NCBI RefSeq assembly: GCF_019236175.1
Contig: NZ_JAFAJM010000004.1
Location: forward strand, 62,001 to 126,000
Origin: Chryseobacterium sp.
GTDB taxonomy: Bacteria > Bacteroidota > Bacteroidia > Flavobacteriales > Weeksellaceae
DNA length: 64,000 bases
Direction: 5' to 3'
Of the stretch, positions 33,489-42,033 are shown piece after piece; within the stretch, counting starts at the first letter, position 1, and every line of letters begins with the position of its first letter. The notes beneath the pieces are model-generated. The model ran no database searches. It saw nothing but the letters and a program-made list of their open reading frames with translations, and had not been told where the DNA came from. A program made the position numbers and the translations under genes.

Positions 33489-35396
33489 ATGAGAAATTAC
33501 TTAATAGAAGATTTACCGCAATATTTTGAGGATTACAAAAGGTCTATTAAAAATCCTAAAAAATTCTGGGATAAAGTAGCAGACCAGAACTTCGTGTGGT
33601 ATCAAAGATGGAGCAAGGTTGTTAAGTATGATATGAACGAAGCTAAAATTACATGGTTCAAAAATGCCAAACTCAATATTACTAAAAACTGCATAGACAG
33701 ACATCTTGCAGTAAGAGGAGACAAAACAGCCATCATCTGGGAACCCAATGACCCCAAAGAAGAAGCACAACATATTTCTTACAACGAACTCTACACCCGT
33801 GTCAACAAAACGGCAAATGTATTGCAGGACATGGGAATTAAAAAAGGAGACAGGGTATGCATTTATCTTCCTATGATTCCTGAACTGGCTGTTACGATGT
33901 TGGCCTGTGCCAAACTTGGAGCGGTTCATTCCGTAATTTTTGCCGGATTTTCAGCTTCTGCTGTTGCATCAAGAGTTAATGACTGTCAGGCAAAGATGGT
34001 GATAACATCAGACGGAAGTTATAGAGGCAATAAGGTATTGGATTTAAAAAGCATTGTAGATGAAGCGTTAGAAAAAACACCTACAATAGAAAATGTTCTG
34101 GTCGTAAAAAGAACCCATAACGAGATCAAAATGAAAGAAGGAAGAGATCACTGGCTGGCTGATCTCTATGAAAAAGCGTCTCCTGATTTTGTAACCATTA
34201 TCATGGATTCTGAGGATCCTCTTTTTATTCTTTACACTTCCGGATCCACAGGAAAACCTAAGGGGATGCTTCATACCTGTGCCGGCTATATGGTATACAC
34301 AGCTTATACTTTTAAAAATGTATTTAATTATAAGGAAAATGATATTTATTGGTGTACTGCAGATATCGGCTGGATAACAGGTCATTCTTATATTCTTTAC
34401 GGGCCGCTCTTAAATGGTGCCACTACCGTAATTTTTGAAGGAGTTCCGACCTATCCTGAGCCGGACCGCTTCTGGGAAGTCATTGAAAAACATAAAATTA
34501 CTCAGTTTTATACTGCTCCTACAGCCATCCGTTCTCTGGCAAAAGAAAGTGCAGAATGGGTAGACAAGCATGATTTAAGCTCGCTGAAAGTCATAGGCTC
34601 CGTAGGCGAACCGATCAATGATGAAGCATGGCATTGGTTCAATGATCATGTAGGCAAGAAAAAATGTCCGATTGTAGATACCTGGTGGCAGACCGAAACA
34701 GGAGGAATTATGATTTCTCCGCTCCCTTTCGTTACCCCAACCAAGCCCACCTACGCTACCCTTCCTTTACCAGGCGTACAGCCTGTCCTCATGGATGACA
34801 AACGTAATGAAATCACAGGAAATCAGGTAACAGGAAATCTCTGCATCCGCTTTCCATGGCCAGGGATCGCACGAACCATCTGGGGAGACCATCAAAGATA
34901 TAAGGAAACTTACTTTACCGCTTTTCCGGGGAAATACTTCACCGGCGACGGTGCTTTGAGAGATGAGGTGGGTTACTATAGAATCACAGGACGGGTAGAT
35001 GATGTGATCATTGTTTCAGGTCACAATCTGGGGACAGCTCCGATTGAAGACAGCATTAATCAGCATCCAGCCGTTGCGGAATCTGCCATTGTAGGATACC
35101 CCCATGATATTAAAGGGAATGCTTTGTATGGCTATGTAATGCTTAAAGAAACCGGTGAAAGCCGTGATAAGGAAAATCTTAAAAAAGAAATTAATCAGCT
35201 GATTTCAGATCAGATCGGGCCGATTGCCAAACTGGACAAAATACAGTTTGTTTCCGGGCTTCCTAAAACACGCTCCGGAAAAATCATGCGGAGAATCCTT
35301 AGAAAAATTGCAGAAGGCGACTTCAGTAACTTCGGAGATATTTCTACTTTATTAAATCCTGAAATTGTAGAGGAAATTAAAAACGAAAGAATTTAG
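33489..35396 (+). CDS. acs: Acetyl-CoA synthetase
   Basis: 635 residues. It activates acetate with ATP and CoA. LYTSGSTGKPKGMLHTCAGY, WWQTETGG, FTGDGALRDEVGYYRITGRVDDVIIVSGHNLGT and PKTRSGKIMRRILRKIAEG (with the acetyl-lysine site) match canonical Acs, as does the Trp in TADIGWITGHSYI/YGPL that limits the acyl pocket. It lies 170 bases after the propionyl-type ligase and is followed by an intrinsic terminator. It is the last gene of the plus-strand carboxylate module. Confidence 0.96.
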   Translation: MRNYLIEDLPQYFEDYKRSIKNPKKFWDKVADQNFVWYQRWSKVVKYDMNEAKITWFKNAKLNITKNCIDRHLAVRGDKTAIIWEPNDPKEEAQHISYNELYTRVNKTANVLQDMGIKKGDRVCIYLPMIPELAVTMLACAKLGAVHSVIFAGFSASAVASRVNDCQAKMVITSDGSYRGNKVLDLKSIVDEALEKTPTIENVLVVKRTHNEIKMKEGRDHWLADLYEKASPDFVTIIMDSEDPLFILYTSGSTGKPKGMLHTCAGYMVYTAYTFKNVFNYKENDIYWCTADIGWITGHSYILYGPLLNGATTVIFEGVPTYPEPDRFWEVIEKHKITQFYTAPTAIRSLAKESAEWVDKHDLSSLKVIGSVGEPINDEAWHWFNDHVGKKKCPIVDTWWQTETGGIMISPLPFVTPTKPTYATLPLPGVQPVLMDDKRNEITGNQVTGNLCIRFPWPGIARTIWGDHQRYKETYFTAFPGKYFTGDGALRDEVGYYRITGRVDDVIIVSGHNLGTAPIEDSINQHPAVAESAIVGYPHDIKGNALYGYVMLKETGESRDKENLKKEINQLISDQIGPIAKLDKIQFVSGLPKTRSGKIMRRILRKIAEGDFSNFGDISTLLNPEIVEEIKNERI

Positions 35397-35419
35397 TTTA
35401 GCCTTTCATCAAAAATAAG

Positions 35420-35442
35420 ACCCTGAAAATATTATTCAGGGT
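35420..35442 (+). terminator. Terminator of acs
   Basis: ACCCTGAA pairs with TTCAGGGT around a 7-nt AT loop, followed by TTTTATTTT. It starts 24 bases after the acs stop. Confidence 0.85.
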
Positions 35443-35478
35443 TTTTATTTTGTAGCTGATAATAAAAAAACAAGCATT

Positions 35479-35646
35479 CTATAGCTCATATCCCAGTCTC
35501 TTTAAAAAAGCCGTCTGATACTCGTTTACTTTACTGCTGAAGCGCCTGTCATACCCAATAAAATGACCTGCATCATCCAAAATATGAAGCTCACAATCAT
35601 CCCTCTGTTTTCATTTGTTCAGCAACTAAAAGACCTGCGACAGATT
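35479..35646 (-). pseudogene. Remnant of an alpha/beta-hydrolase (C-terminus only, frameshifted)
   Basis: The minus strand encodes LLVAEQMKTEG, then a one-base shift at a GGG run near 35602, then DDCELHILDDAGHFIGYDRR and on through AFLKRLGYEL to a stop at 35479-35481. This is the end of a BD-FAE/acetyl-esterase type hydrolase, with the catalytic-His motif DDAGHF and the final helix. Nothing of the nucleophile or oxyanion region remains upstream, so the gene is both truncated and shifted. Confidence 0.65.
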
Positions 35647-35918
35647 AAAGAAAAAAGCATTTCTTTTAAATTCAGTCAGAACAGAACATTTATTATCCTA
35701 TAATTAAAGACTTTGTCATACAAAACCATAAAGGTTTTAAAGCCATTCATATCTTCATTTATTCAATTATCAGAATTAAACACCCGTTCAATACATATTC
35801 TTAACTAAACCTAAATAACTTTGTAAATGAAATGTTAATTAACAAATTTTACTGATGTAAGCTCAATATAATTAGAAAATTATTACTAACTTTAGTCATA
35901 ACTTAAAACCAATTAACT
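35647..35918. other. Non-coding AT-rich gap
   Basis: No frame, repeat or strong hairpin found. TAACTTTA at 35887-35894 could be the -7 box of the gene at 35919, but a -33 box is not evident. Confidence 0.4.
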
Positions 35919-36284
35919 ATGTCAAATATATTAGCGGGGCTATTTGAGCACCATAATGATTACAAGAAGCTTGAGGTCGATCTGGAAAGTTCCGGATTTG
36001 AAAATTCAGATTATATTATCTATCTTAATAACGAAACCAATAACTCTCAATATCTGGCAAGTGTATCCGTAAAGGATAATGGCCAGACTGAAAGTGCCCG
36101 TAATATTTTCAGCCAAAACGGAGTATTAAAAGCTTATTTATTTGAAAATATGGGAACCGGTGAACTGAATTATGATACGATAAAAAAATACATTGATGCC
36201 AGAAGCAGGGCTGAAATTCATAACAGCCCGGATATTAAGATTAAAACATCCAGTGACGGGATGAATTCAGAAGTAAAATTTTAA
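35919..36284 (+). CDS. Small soluble protein, possibly stress-related
   Basis: 121 residues, acidic, without signal peptide or membrane helix. The first half (GLFEHHNDYKKLEVDLESSGFENSDYIIYLN) has a beta-alpha-beta look similar to short YflT/general-stress-like domains, in which a protein pairs residues ..F....A...L...G. This is a weak resemblance. The tail (EIHNSPDIKIKTSSDGM) looks disordered. It has its own terminator and lies before relA/spoT. No function assigned. Confidence 0.6.
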   Translation: MSNILAGLFEHHNDYKKLEVDLESSGFENSDYIIYLNNETNNSQYLASVSVKDNGQTESARNIFSQNGVLKAYLFENMGTGELNYDTIKKYIDARSRAEIHNSPDIKIKTSSDGMNSEVKF

Positions 36285-36308
36285 GAGAGACAAATACTAA
36301 TATCCAGA

Positions 36309-36332
36309 GATCCGTAGCACATTCTACGGATC
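36309..36332 (+). terminator. Terminator after the 121-residue gene
   Basis: A perfect 9-bp stem GATCCGTAG / CTACGGATC over a 6-nt loop, followed by TTTTAT. It begins 25 bases past the stop codon. Confidence 0.8.
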
Positions 36333-36339
36333 TTTTATC

Positions 36340-36370
36340 TTTGAAAAAAGTAAAAATTTTCGTATTTTCG
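36340..36370 (+). promoter_or_regulatory. Promoter of relA/spoT
   Basis: TTTG (36340-36343), 19 bases, then TATTTTCG (36363-36370). This matches TTTG-N19-TAnnTTTG with one mismatch. It begins just after the preceding terminator and ends 23 bases before the ATG. Confidence 0.45.
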
Positions 36371-36393
36371 TCTAAATATAGGCATCTGCACAA

Positions 36394-38604
36394 ATGAGTT
36401 ACGACTTAGAACAAGAGAATAAAGAGATCCTTTCAAGATATAAGGACCTGATTTCTAACACCTACAGAACGTTGGATGAGGAAAATAATAAACTTATCCG
36501 AAAGGCATTCGATATTGCTTTGGATGCCCATAAAGATCAAAGGAGAAAATCCGGAGAGCCCTACATCTACCACCCTATTGCTGTAGCTAAAATTGTGGCA
36601 ACGGAGATTGGTTTGGGGGCCACTTCTATTGCCTGTGCACTTTTGCATGATGTCATTGAAGATTCGGATTATACGTATGAAGATCTGAAAAAAATCTTTG
36701 GAGAAAAAATAGCCAGTATCGTGAATGGACTGACTAAGATATCCATCATGAACCATCAGAATATTTCTGTACAGTCTGAAAACTACAGAAAGCTGCTACT
36801 GACTCTTTCCGAAGATTTCAGAGTAATCCTGATTAAAATTGCGGACCGTCTTCACAATATGAGAACACTGGAAAGCATGGCTCCGGACAAACAGAAAAAA
36901 ATTGCCTCAGAAACGGTATACATCTATGCTCCTATGGCTCACCGTTTAGGGCTATATAATATTAAATCTGAGCTGGAAGATCTTTCATTAAAGTACAATA
37001 ACCCGGAAATATATAATGAGATCACGGAAAAATTGGAATTGGCCAAAGAAAGTCGTGAAAAATATATTGAAGAATTTAAAAAAGAAGTTTCCGAAAGATT
37101 ACATGAAGAAGGATTAAACTTTAAAATCAAGGGGCGTGCAAAAGCAATTTCTTCGATTTACAGAAAAATGCTTAAACAAGGGGTTTCTTTTGAAGAGGTT
37201 TTTGATAACTATGCCATCAGAATCATTTATAAGTCTGATGCTAAGAATGAGAAGTTCCTGGCCTGGAAGATCTACTCTATCGTTACGGATGTATATCACA
37301 GTAATCCTTCCAGAATGAGAGACTGGATTACCCAGCCCCGTTCTACAGGTTATGAAAGTCTTCACCTGACAGTTCTCGGACCTGATAAAAAATGGATTGA
37401 GGTACAGATCCGCTCAGAGCGAATGGATGAAATCGCTGAAAAAGGAGTTGCTGCTCATTACAAATACAAAGAAGGCTATAAACAAAGTTCTGATGACCGT
37501 AATTTTGAGAAATGGGTTACGGAGATCCGTGAAGTTCTTGAACAGCAACAGAACCTGTCAACCTCCGAATTACTGGATAATATCAAACTTAACCTGTACT
37601 CAAAAGAAGTATTTGTATTTACTCCAAAAGGGGAAATCAAGATTTTACCGACCAATGCTACAGCTCTGGATTTCGCTTTCTCCGTCCACTCGGATCTGGG
37701 AATGAAATGTCTGGGAGCTAAGATCAACGGAAAACTGGTTCCGATTTCTTATATTCTTCAAAACGGAGATCAGGTAGATATTCTATCTTCACAGAATCAG
37801 AAACCGAAATCTGACTGGCTGGAGTTTGTGGTAACATCAAAAGCAAAATCAAAGATTAAAAGCTACCTGAACTCACAGAAAAATCAACTGGTAGAAGAAG
37901 GGAAAGAAATTCTTCAGAGAAAACTCCGACATGCGAAGATCAACTTTAATGATGAAGAGATCAATAAACTTCAGAAGTTCTTTAATTTAAAATCATCACA
38001 GGAGCTGTTTCTTAAATTTCAAAGTAACGAACTGGATGTCAGCAGCCTTAGGAAATATATCGAAAGTAAAAATGTATTCAACAACCTGCTTTCAAGATTC
38101 AGAAAATCTCCGACTAAAAGCCAGAATTTCGAGGAACCGAAACAGGAAAACCTTGATATGATTGTTTTCGGAAAAGATGAAGAAAAACTAAACTATACCT
38201 ATGCAAAATGCTGTACGGTCATTCCGGGGGATAAAATTTTCGGATTTATTACCATCTCGGACGGAATAAAAGTACATAGTGATAACTGCCCGAATGCAAT
38301 CAACCTTAGAGCACAATACGACTATCGTGTCATCCCTGCCAAGTGGGTAAATGCGGAAAGTTTCAAAAACAGAGTTAAGATCGAAATTGAAGGACTTGAC
38401 AGAATGGGAATGATCAATGATATTACCGCTGTAATCAGCGGGAGTATGGGAATGGATATGAAAAGCATGTCCATTGAGTCTAACAACGGCGTCTTTACCG
38501 GAAACATTACACTTGAGGTAAAAAACAAAGGTCAGCTGGAAGAGACCTTTAAAAAACTGAAAGGAATTAATGGTATTTCAAGAATAAGACGGCTACAATC
38601 GTAA
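36394..38604 (+). CDS. RelA/SpoT-family (p)ppGpp synthetase/hydrolase
   Basis: 736 residues, a long RSH enzyme. The N-terminal HD hydrolase domain has YHPIAVA (His60) and LLHDVIED (85-90), so (p)ppGpp hydrolysis should be active. The synthetase domain shows KGRAKAISSIYRKM, DNYAIRIIY, and STGYESLH with VEVQIR-like EVQIRSERMDEIAEKG. TGS (about 400-460, VFVFTPKGEIKILP), a Cys-containing zinc-finger region (AKCCTVIPGDKIFGF, DNCPNA) and a C-terminal ACT domain (VKIEIEGLDRMGMINDITAV) complete it. It controls the stringent response. Bifunctionality is inferred from intact HD residues. It is followed 2 bases later by nhaA. Confidence 0.95.
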   Translation: MSYDLEQENKEILSRYKDLISNTYRTLDEENNKLIRKAFDIALDAHKDQRRKSGEPYIYHPIAVAKIVATEIGLGATSIACALLHDVIEDSDYTYEDLKKIFGEKIASIVNGLTKISIMNHQNISVQSENYRKLLLTLSEDFRVILIKIADRLHNMRTLESMAPDKQKKIASETVYIYAPMAHRLGLYNIKSELEDLSLKYNNPEIYNEITEKLELAKESREKYIEEFKKEVSERLHEEGLNFKIKGRAKAISSIYRKMLKQGVSFEEVFDNYAIRIIYKSDAKNEKFLAWKIYSIVTDVYHSNPSRMRDWITQPRSTGYESLHLTVLGPDKKWIEVQIRSERMDEIAEKGVAAHYKYKEGYKQSSDDRNFEKWVTEIREVLEQQQNLSTSELLDNIKLNLYSKEVFVFTPKGEIKILPTNATALDFAFSVHSDLGMKCLGAKINGKLVPISYILQNGDQVDILSSQNQKPKSDWLEFVVTSKAKSKIKSYLNSQKNQLVEEGKEILQRKLRHAKINFNDEEINKLQKFFNLKSSQELFLKFQSNELDVSSLRKYIESKNVFNNLLSRFRKSPTKSQNFEEPKQENLDMIVFGKDEEKLNYTYAKCCTVIPGDKIFGFITISDGIKVHSDNCPNAINLRAQYDYRVIPAKWVNAESFKNRVKIEIEGLDRMGMINDITAVISGSMGMDMKSMSIESNNGVFTGNITLEVKNKGQLEETFKKLKGINGISRIRRLQS

Positions 38605-38606
38605 TT

Positions 38607-39785
38607 ATGAATTTATCTCTTTATTTTAAAAAATTTTTCAACAACAGCCAGGTCTCAGGAATTATTCTTATTTTCTGCGTGCTTATTTCCTTACTTATTG
38701 CCAACTCTTCTGGAGCAGAAGGGTTTCAGCATTTTTTAGACCAACAGGTAGGAACACATTTATTTGAACTGCAATACCCTGTCAGTATCTGGATCAATGA
38801 CGGACTGATGGCTGTATTTTTTCTTCTGGTAGGACTGGAAATAAAAAGAGAGCTTGTAGAAGGCGAATTATCGTCTTTTAAAAATGCCTCTCTACCTATT
38901 TTTGCCGCTGTCGGCGGTATGCTTATACCGGCTCTTATCTATACATTGTTCAACTCCGGAACTGAATATACTAACGGATGGGGAATTCCTATGGCAACGG
39001 ATATCGCATTTTCGCTGGCTATCATTTCAATGCTGGGAAAGAAAATTCCAAATTCCATTAAAATATTTCTTGCTGCATTGGCTATTGTAGATGATCTGGG
39101 CGCAATTCTGGTGATCGCCATTTTCTATACAGAGCAGATTCACTGGAGCTATCTGCTGCTTTCTTTTGGAGTGACAGCCTTATTATTTTTACTGAATTTC
39201 TTAAAAGTAACCCGAATTATATGCTACATCATCCCGGGATTATTTTTATGGTATTTTCTTCATCACTCAGGGATCCATGCTACAATAGCAGGAGTTTTAC
39301 TGGCTTTTTCAATTCCTACCAATGCTTCCAATGTAGAGATCTCTCCTCTGGAAAAACTGGAACATAAACTTCACATTCCTGTAAGCTTCCTGATTATGCC
39401 TGTTTTTGCTTTAGCTAACACGAATATTACGTTTTCAGAAGATATGGTTACCGGAATTACCAGTACGTTAGGACTGGGTATTATCTGCGGACTTGTACTT
39501 GGAAAGCTGATTGGAATTAACCTATTTTCTTTTATTGCAATTAAGTTAAAACTAAGCTCTTTACCTCAAAACAGTAACTGGACCCAAATGATAGGCGTAG
39601 GTCTGCTTGCCGGAATCGGGTTTACCATGTCTATATTTATTGCTTTATTATCCTTTAAAGATGATATACACATTCAGGATGAAGCCAAATTTGCAATCCT
39701 GATAGCCTCTTTTATTGCTGCTGTTTTAGGATTTACCATACTAAAAATCAGCTCAAAGGAAACTCCTGAAACTGAAGAAGATTAA
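38607..39785 (+). CDS. nhaA: Na+/H+ antiporter NhaA
   Basis: 392 residues with about 12 helices. WINDGLMAVFFLLVGLEIKRE is the family opening. GWGIPMATDIAFSLAI holds the substrate Asp and LAIVDDLGAILVIAIFY carries the paired Asp residues of the ion site (NhaA D163/D164 equivalents). GIGFTMSIFIALL lies near the C-terminus. It extrudes Na+ for H+. It is two bases after relA/spoT and probably cotranscribed; its last four bases overlap the end of a convergent gene. Confidence 0.95.
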   Translation: MNLSLYFKKFFNNSQVSGIILIFCVLISLLIANSSGAEGFQHFLDQQVGTHLFELQYPVSIWINDGLMAVFFLLVGLEIKRELVEGELSSFKNASLPIFAAVGGMLIPALIYTLFNSGTEYTNGWGIPMATDIAFSLAIISMLGKKIPNSIKIFLAALAIVDDLGAILVIAIFYTEQIHWSYLLLSFGVTALLFLLNFLKVTRIICYIIPGLFLWYFLHHSGIHATIAGVLLAFSIPTNASNVEISPLEKLEHKLHIPVSFLIMPVFALANTNITFSEDMVTGITSTLGLGIICGLVLGKLIGINLFSFIAIKLKLSSLPQNSNWTQMIGVGLLAGIGFTMSIFIALLSFKDDIHIQDEAKFAILIASFIAAVLGFTILKISSKETPETEED

Positions 39786-40795
39786 TTTCCCTTCAGATCT
39801 TCAAGCTTTCTTTTATGCTCATCGTCAATATCATATCCGGGTTCGTTAATCTGGGTATGATACTGAACGGTTTCTTTTTGTATTTCATCCGAGAGAAGCT
39901 TCTCTATCCTTAATTTTCTGATTGCCATATTCAGTTCATTTCCGAATAAAAGAAGGTAAACATTCACATTCACCCAAACCATTAAAAGAATCATACTTCC
40001 AATAGATCCGTAAAGTACATTATATCGGGCGATGTCCTTTACATAAATCGCAAATATGTAAGTAGTGGTCAGAAATAAAACCGTTGTCAGAACGGCACCC
40101 GGAACAGCCTGTCTGAATCTGGCAATCTTAACAGTTCCCAGCCAGTAAAACAGGGTCAAAAGAATAAAATAGAACAATGGAAAAGACACAAATCCAATGA
40201 TACTGGAAAGGTTGTCCACAAACCATGTAACATCATAGGCAGGAGCAAAAAGCTTCATCACGACCTCCACATAATAAACCCCGAAAAGCGTTAAAAATAC
40301 AATGGTAATAAAACCTATTGTAATGAAAAATGATAGGATAAATTCTTTAACATCACTTAGTTTTTCATCCGAATTTTCATTAAATCCATTGATCAGAGAA
40401 AATGTTCCGTTTGTTGCAAAAATAAGCGCCAGTACAATAGTCAGATTACTGATCCCTTTCATATTAGGAATAATATTGTGCTGTATATAGCCTCTTACAT
40501 CGTTTTCCATATTGGAAGGAAAAACATTATGCATCAATACATCAAAAATATAGAACTGTAATTTTTCATAATGTGGCATATAAGGTAACACCGAAAGAAG
40601 AAACAGAATAAACGGAAACAGACTCATGGTAAAGCTCCAGGAAATAGCCGCCGCCTTTCTTCCTATTTTTCCTTTGAAAATTCCTGAGATATAAATCTGA
40701 AACATCTGCCAAAGCGATATTCCCAAAACAGGAATATGGATGCTGTCGAAAAAATCTTGAATTTTCAAAATAAAATTAGGAACTTTTACACTCAT
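39782..40795 (-). CDS. YihY/BrkB-family inner-membrane protein
   Basis: 337 residues with six predicted helices (AAAISWSFTMSLFPFILFLLSVLPY, LTIVLALIFATNGTFSLINGF, LSFFITIGFITIVFLTLFGVYY and others) and MILLMVWVNVNVYLLLFGNELN near residue 280, the best-kept family motif. Once thought to be RNase BN, the family is now viewed as a membrane protein of unsettled transport or envelope role. The cytoplasmic tail is charged (DDEHKRKLEDLKGN). It converges on nhaA with a 4-base overlap of the stops. Confidence 0.9.
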   Translation of the reverse strand: MSVKVPNFILKIQDFFDSIHIPVLGISLWQMFQIYISGIFKGKIGRKAAAISWSFTMSLFPFILFLLSVLPYMPHYEKLQFYIFDVLMHNVFPSNMENDVRGYIQHNIIPNMKGISNLTIVLALIFATNGTFSLINGFNENSDEKLSDVKEFILSFFITIGFITIVFLTLFGVYYVEVVMKLFAPAYDVTWFVDNLSSIIGFVSFPLFYFILLTLFYWLGTVKIARFRQAVPGAVLTTVLFLTTTYIFAIYVKDIARYNVLYGSIGSMILLMVWVNVNVYLLLFGNELNMAIRKLRIEKLLSDEIQKETVQYHTQINEPGYDIDDEHKRKLEDLKGN

Positions 40796-40814
40796 CTATC
40801 TGTTTGTCTTTATA

Positions 40815-40845
40815 CAAAGGTAGGGGAATTATATTAAATGGGAAA
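40815..40845 (-). promoter_or_regulatory. Promoter of the yihY gene
   Basis: The minus strand has TTTC (40842-40845), 19 bases, then TACCTTTG (40815-40822). Only one base departs from TTTG-N19-TAnnTTTG, and it ends 20 bases before the ATG. Confidence 0.5.
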
Positions 40846-40913
40846 AGTTTATTAAGATAGAAACAGGAATCAGACAACATGCTGTTTAAAACTTTAAACC
40901 TTAGGCTCATCAC

Positions 40914-40944
40914 TTTGCCTCTTGCCTTCAAAACCCTATCTTTG
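40914..40944 (+). promoter_or_regulatory. Promoter of rlmH
   Basis: TTTG (40914-40917), exactly 19 bases, TATCTTTG (40937-40944): a full consensus Bacteroidota promoter. It also shows that the upstream in-frame ATG at 40922 cannot be the start, since it lies inside the promoter. Confidence 0.65.
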
Positions 40945-40963
40945 CAGCCTGAAACTTCTTATA

Positions 40964-41437
40964 ATGCGCATCAGTTTACTTTGTATAGGCAAAACAGACG
41001 ACAGGGAAATTACTTCTTTGATCAATTATTATCTTACCCGTTTACCCAAACACTGGAATTTTGAGATTACAGAGATTCCTGATGTCAAGAATGCCAAGAA
41101 TTTATCTCCTGATCTTTTAAAAAAAGACGAAGCCAGGCTGTTTTTGAATCATATCGATAAAAACGATCTGGTAGTTATCCTTGATGAAAAAGGCAAACAG
41201 TTTACCAGCCGTGAGTTTTCTCAGAAAATTGATACTTGGATGAATTCTTCCGTTAAAAAAGTACACATCCTGATTGGAGGTGCATATGGTTTTTCAGAAG
41301 AAATCTACAACAGAGCGAATGAAAAAATGTCTTTATCCAAAATGACATTTACTCATCAGATGATCAGACTGTTTATCGTTGAACAGCTTTATCGCGCTGA
41401 TCAGATCTTACAGGGCAAGCCTTATCATAATGATTAA
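40964..41437 (+). CDS. rlmH: 23S rRNA (pseudouridine1915-N3)-methyltransferase
   Basis: 157 residues from MRISLLCIGKTDDREI. It is a small SPOUT-fold methyltransferase that acts on assembled 70S ribosomes. LVVILDEKGKQFTSREFSQKI and VHILIGGAYGFSEEI (SAM-binding knot) are typical, and the C-terminal HQMIRLFIVEQLYRADQILQGKPYH is the family end, close to the usual 155-160 residues. The promoter supports this start. Confidence 0.96.
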   Translation: MRISLLCIGKTDDREITSLINYYLTRLPKHWNFEITEIPDVKNAKNLSPDLLKKDEARLFLNHIDKNDLVVILDEKGKQFTSREFSQKIDTWMNSSVKKVHILIGGAYGFSEEIYNRANEKMSLSKMTFTHQMIRLFIVEQLYRADQILQGKPYHND

Positions 41438-41478
41438 AAACGGTCTGTCATTAAGATGTCCCTATTGCAGGGTAAATG

Positions 41479-41934
41479 CTATCCTTTTAAAGCGATCTGT
41501 CTTTTCGCTTCTCCCACAACAAAAGCCACTGAATTTGCTATATTAAAGCTGCGGATTAACTTTGACATGGGAATGGTCAGGTGATTTTCAAAACGATCAA
41601 GAACATCTTTACCCAGTCCTACACTCTCCTTCCCGAAAACCAGCCAGTCACCATCCTGAAATTCGGTTTCAAGGTATGATTTTTCAGCATGAGAACTCAT
41701 TAAGAAAACACGGGAAGGATCAGGAATATTTTTTATCCATTCTTCAACATGGGCATATTCGGTCACATCAAGATGCACCCAATAATCCAGACCGGAACGC
41801 TTCAGATTTTTATCATTAATAACAAATCCAAAGGGATGAATCAGGTGCAGTTTACTTTCCGTACCTACACATAACCTTCCGATATTCCCCGTATTATTAG
41901 GTATTTCAGGTTCTACAAGAACAATATTCAACAT
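41479..41934 (-). CDS. trmL: tRNA (cytidine/uridine-34-2'-O)-methyltransferase TrmL
   Basis: 151 residues from MLNIVLVEPEIPNNTGNIGR. The frame runs 13 codons further up (41973) but the conserved family start is the inner Met. This SPOUT protein methylates the wobble base of tRNA-Leu. NIGRLCVGTESKLHLIHPFGF, LVFGKESVGLG and IPMSKLIRSFNIANSVAFVVGEA form the trefoil-knot SAM site. It converges on rlmH, leaving a 41-base gap without a clear terminator. Confidence 0.93.
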   Translation of the reverse strand: MLNIVLVEPEIPNNTGNIGRLCVGTESKLHLIHPFGFVINDKNLKRSGLDYWVHLDVTEYAHVEEWIKNIPDPSRVFLMSSHAEKSYLETEFQDGDWLVFGKESVGLGKDVLDRFENHLTIPMSKLIRSFNIANSVAFVVGEAKRQIALKG

Positions 41935-42033
41935 CTGTTTTCGTTGCTTTAATGTATATGAAATCCCATACAATGGATAGTCTATGACTAAGTATTTTAT
42001 TATTGTAAGGGAAGAATTCTAATTATAATTTTA

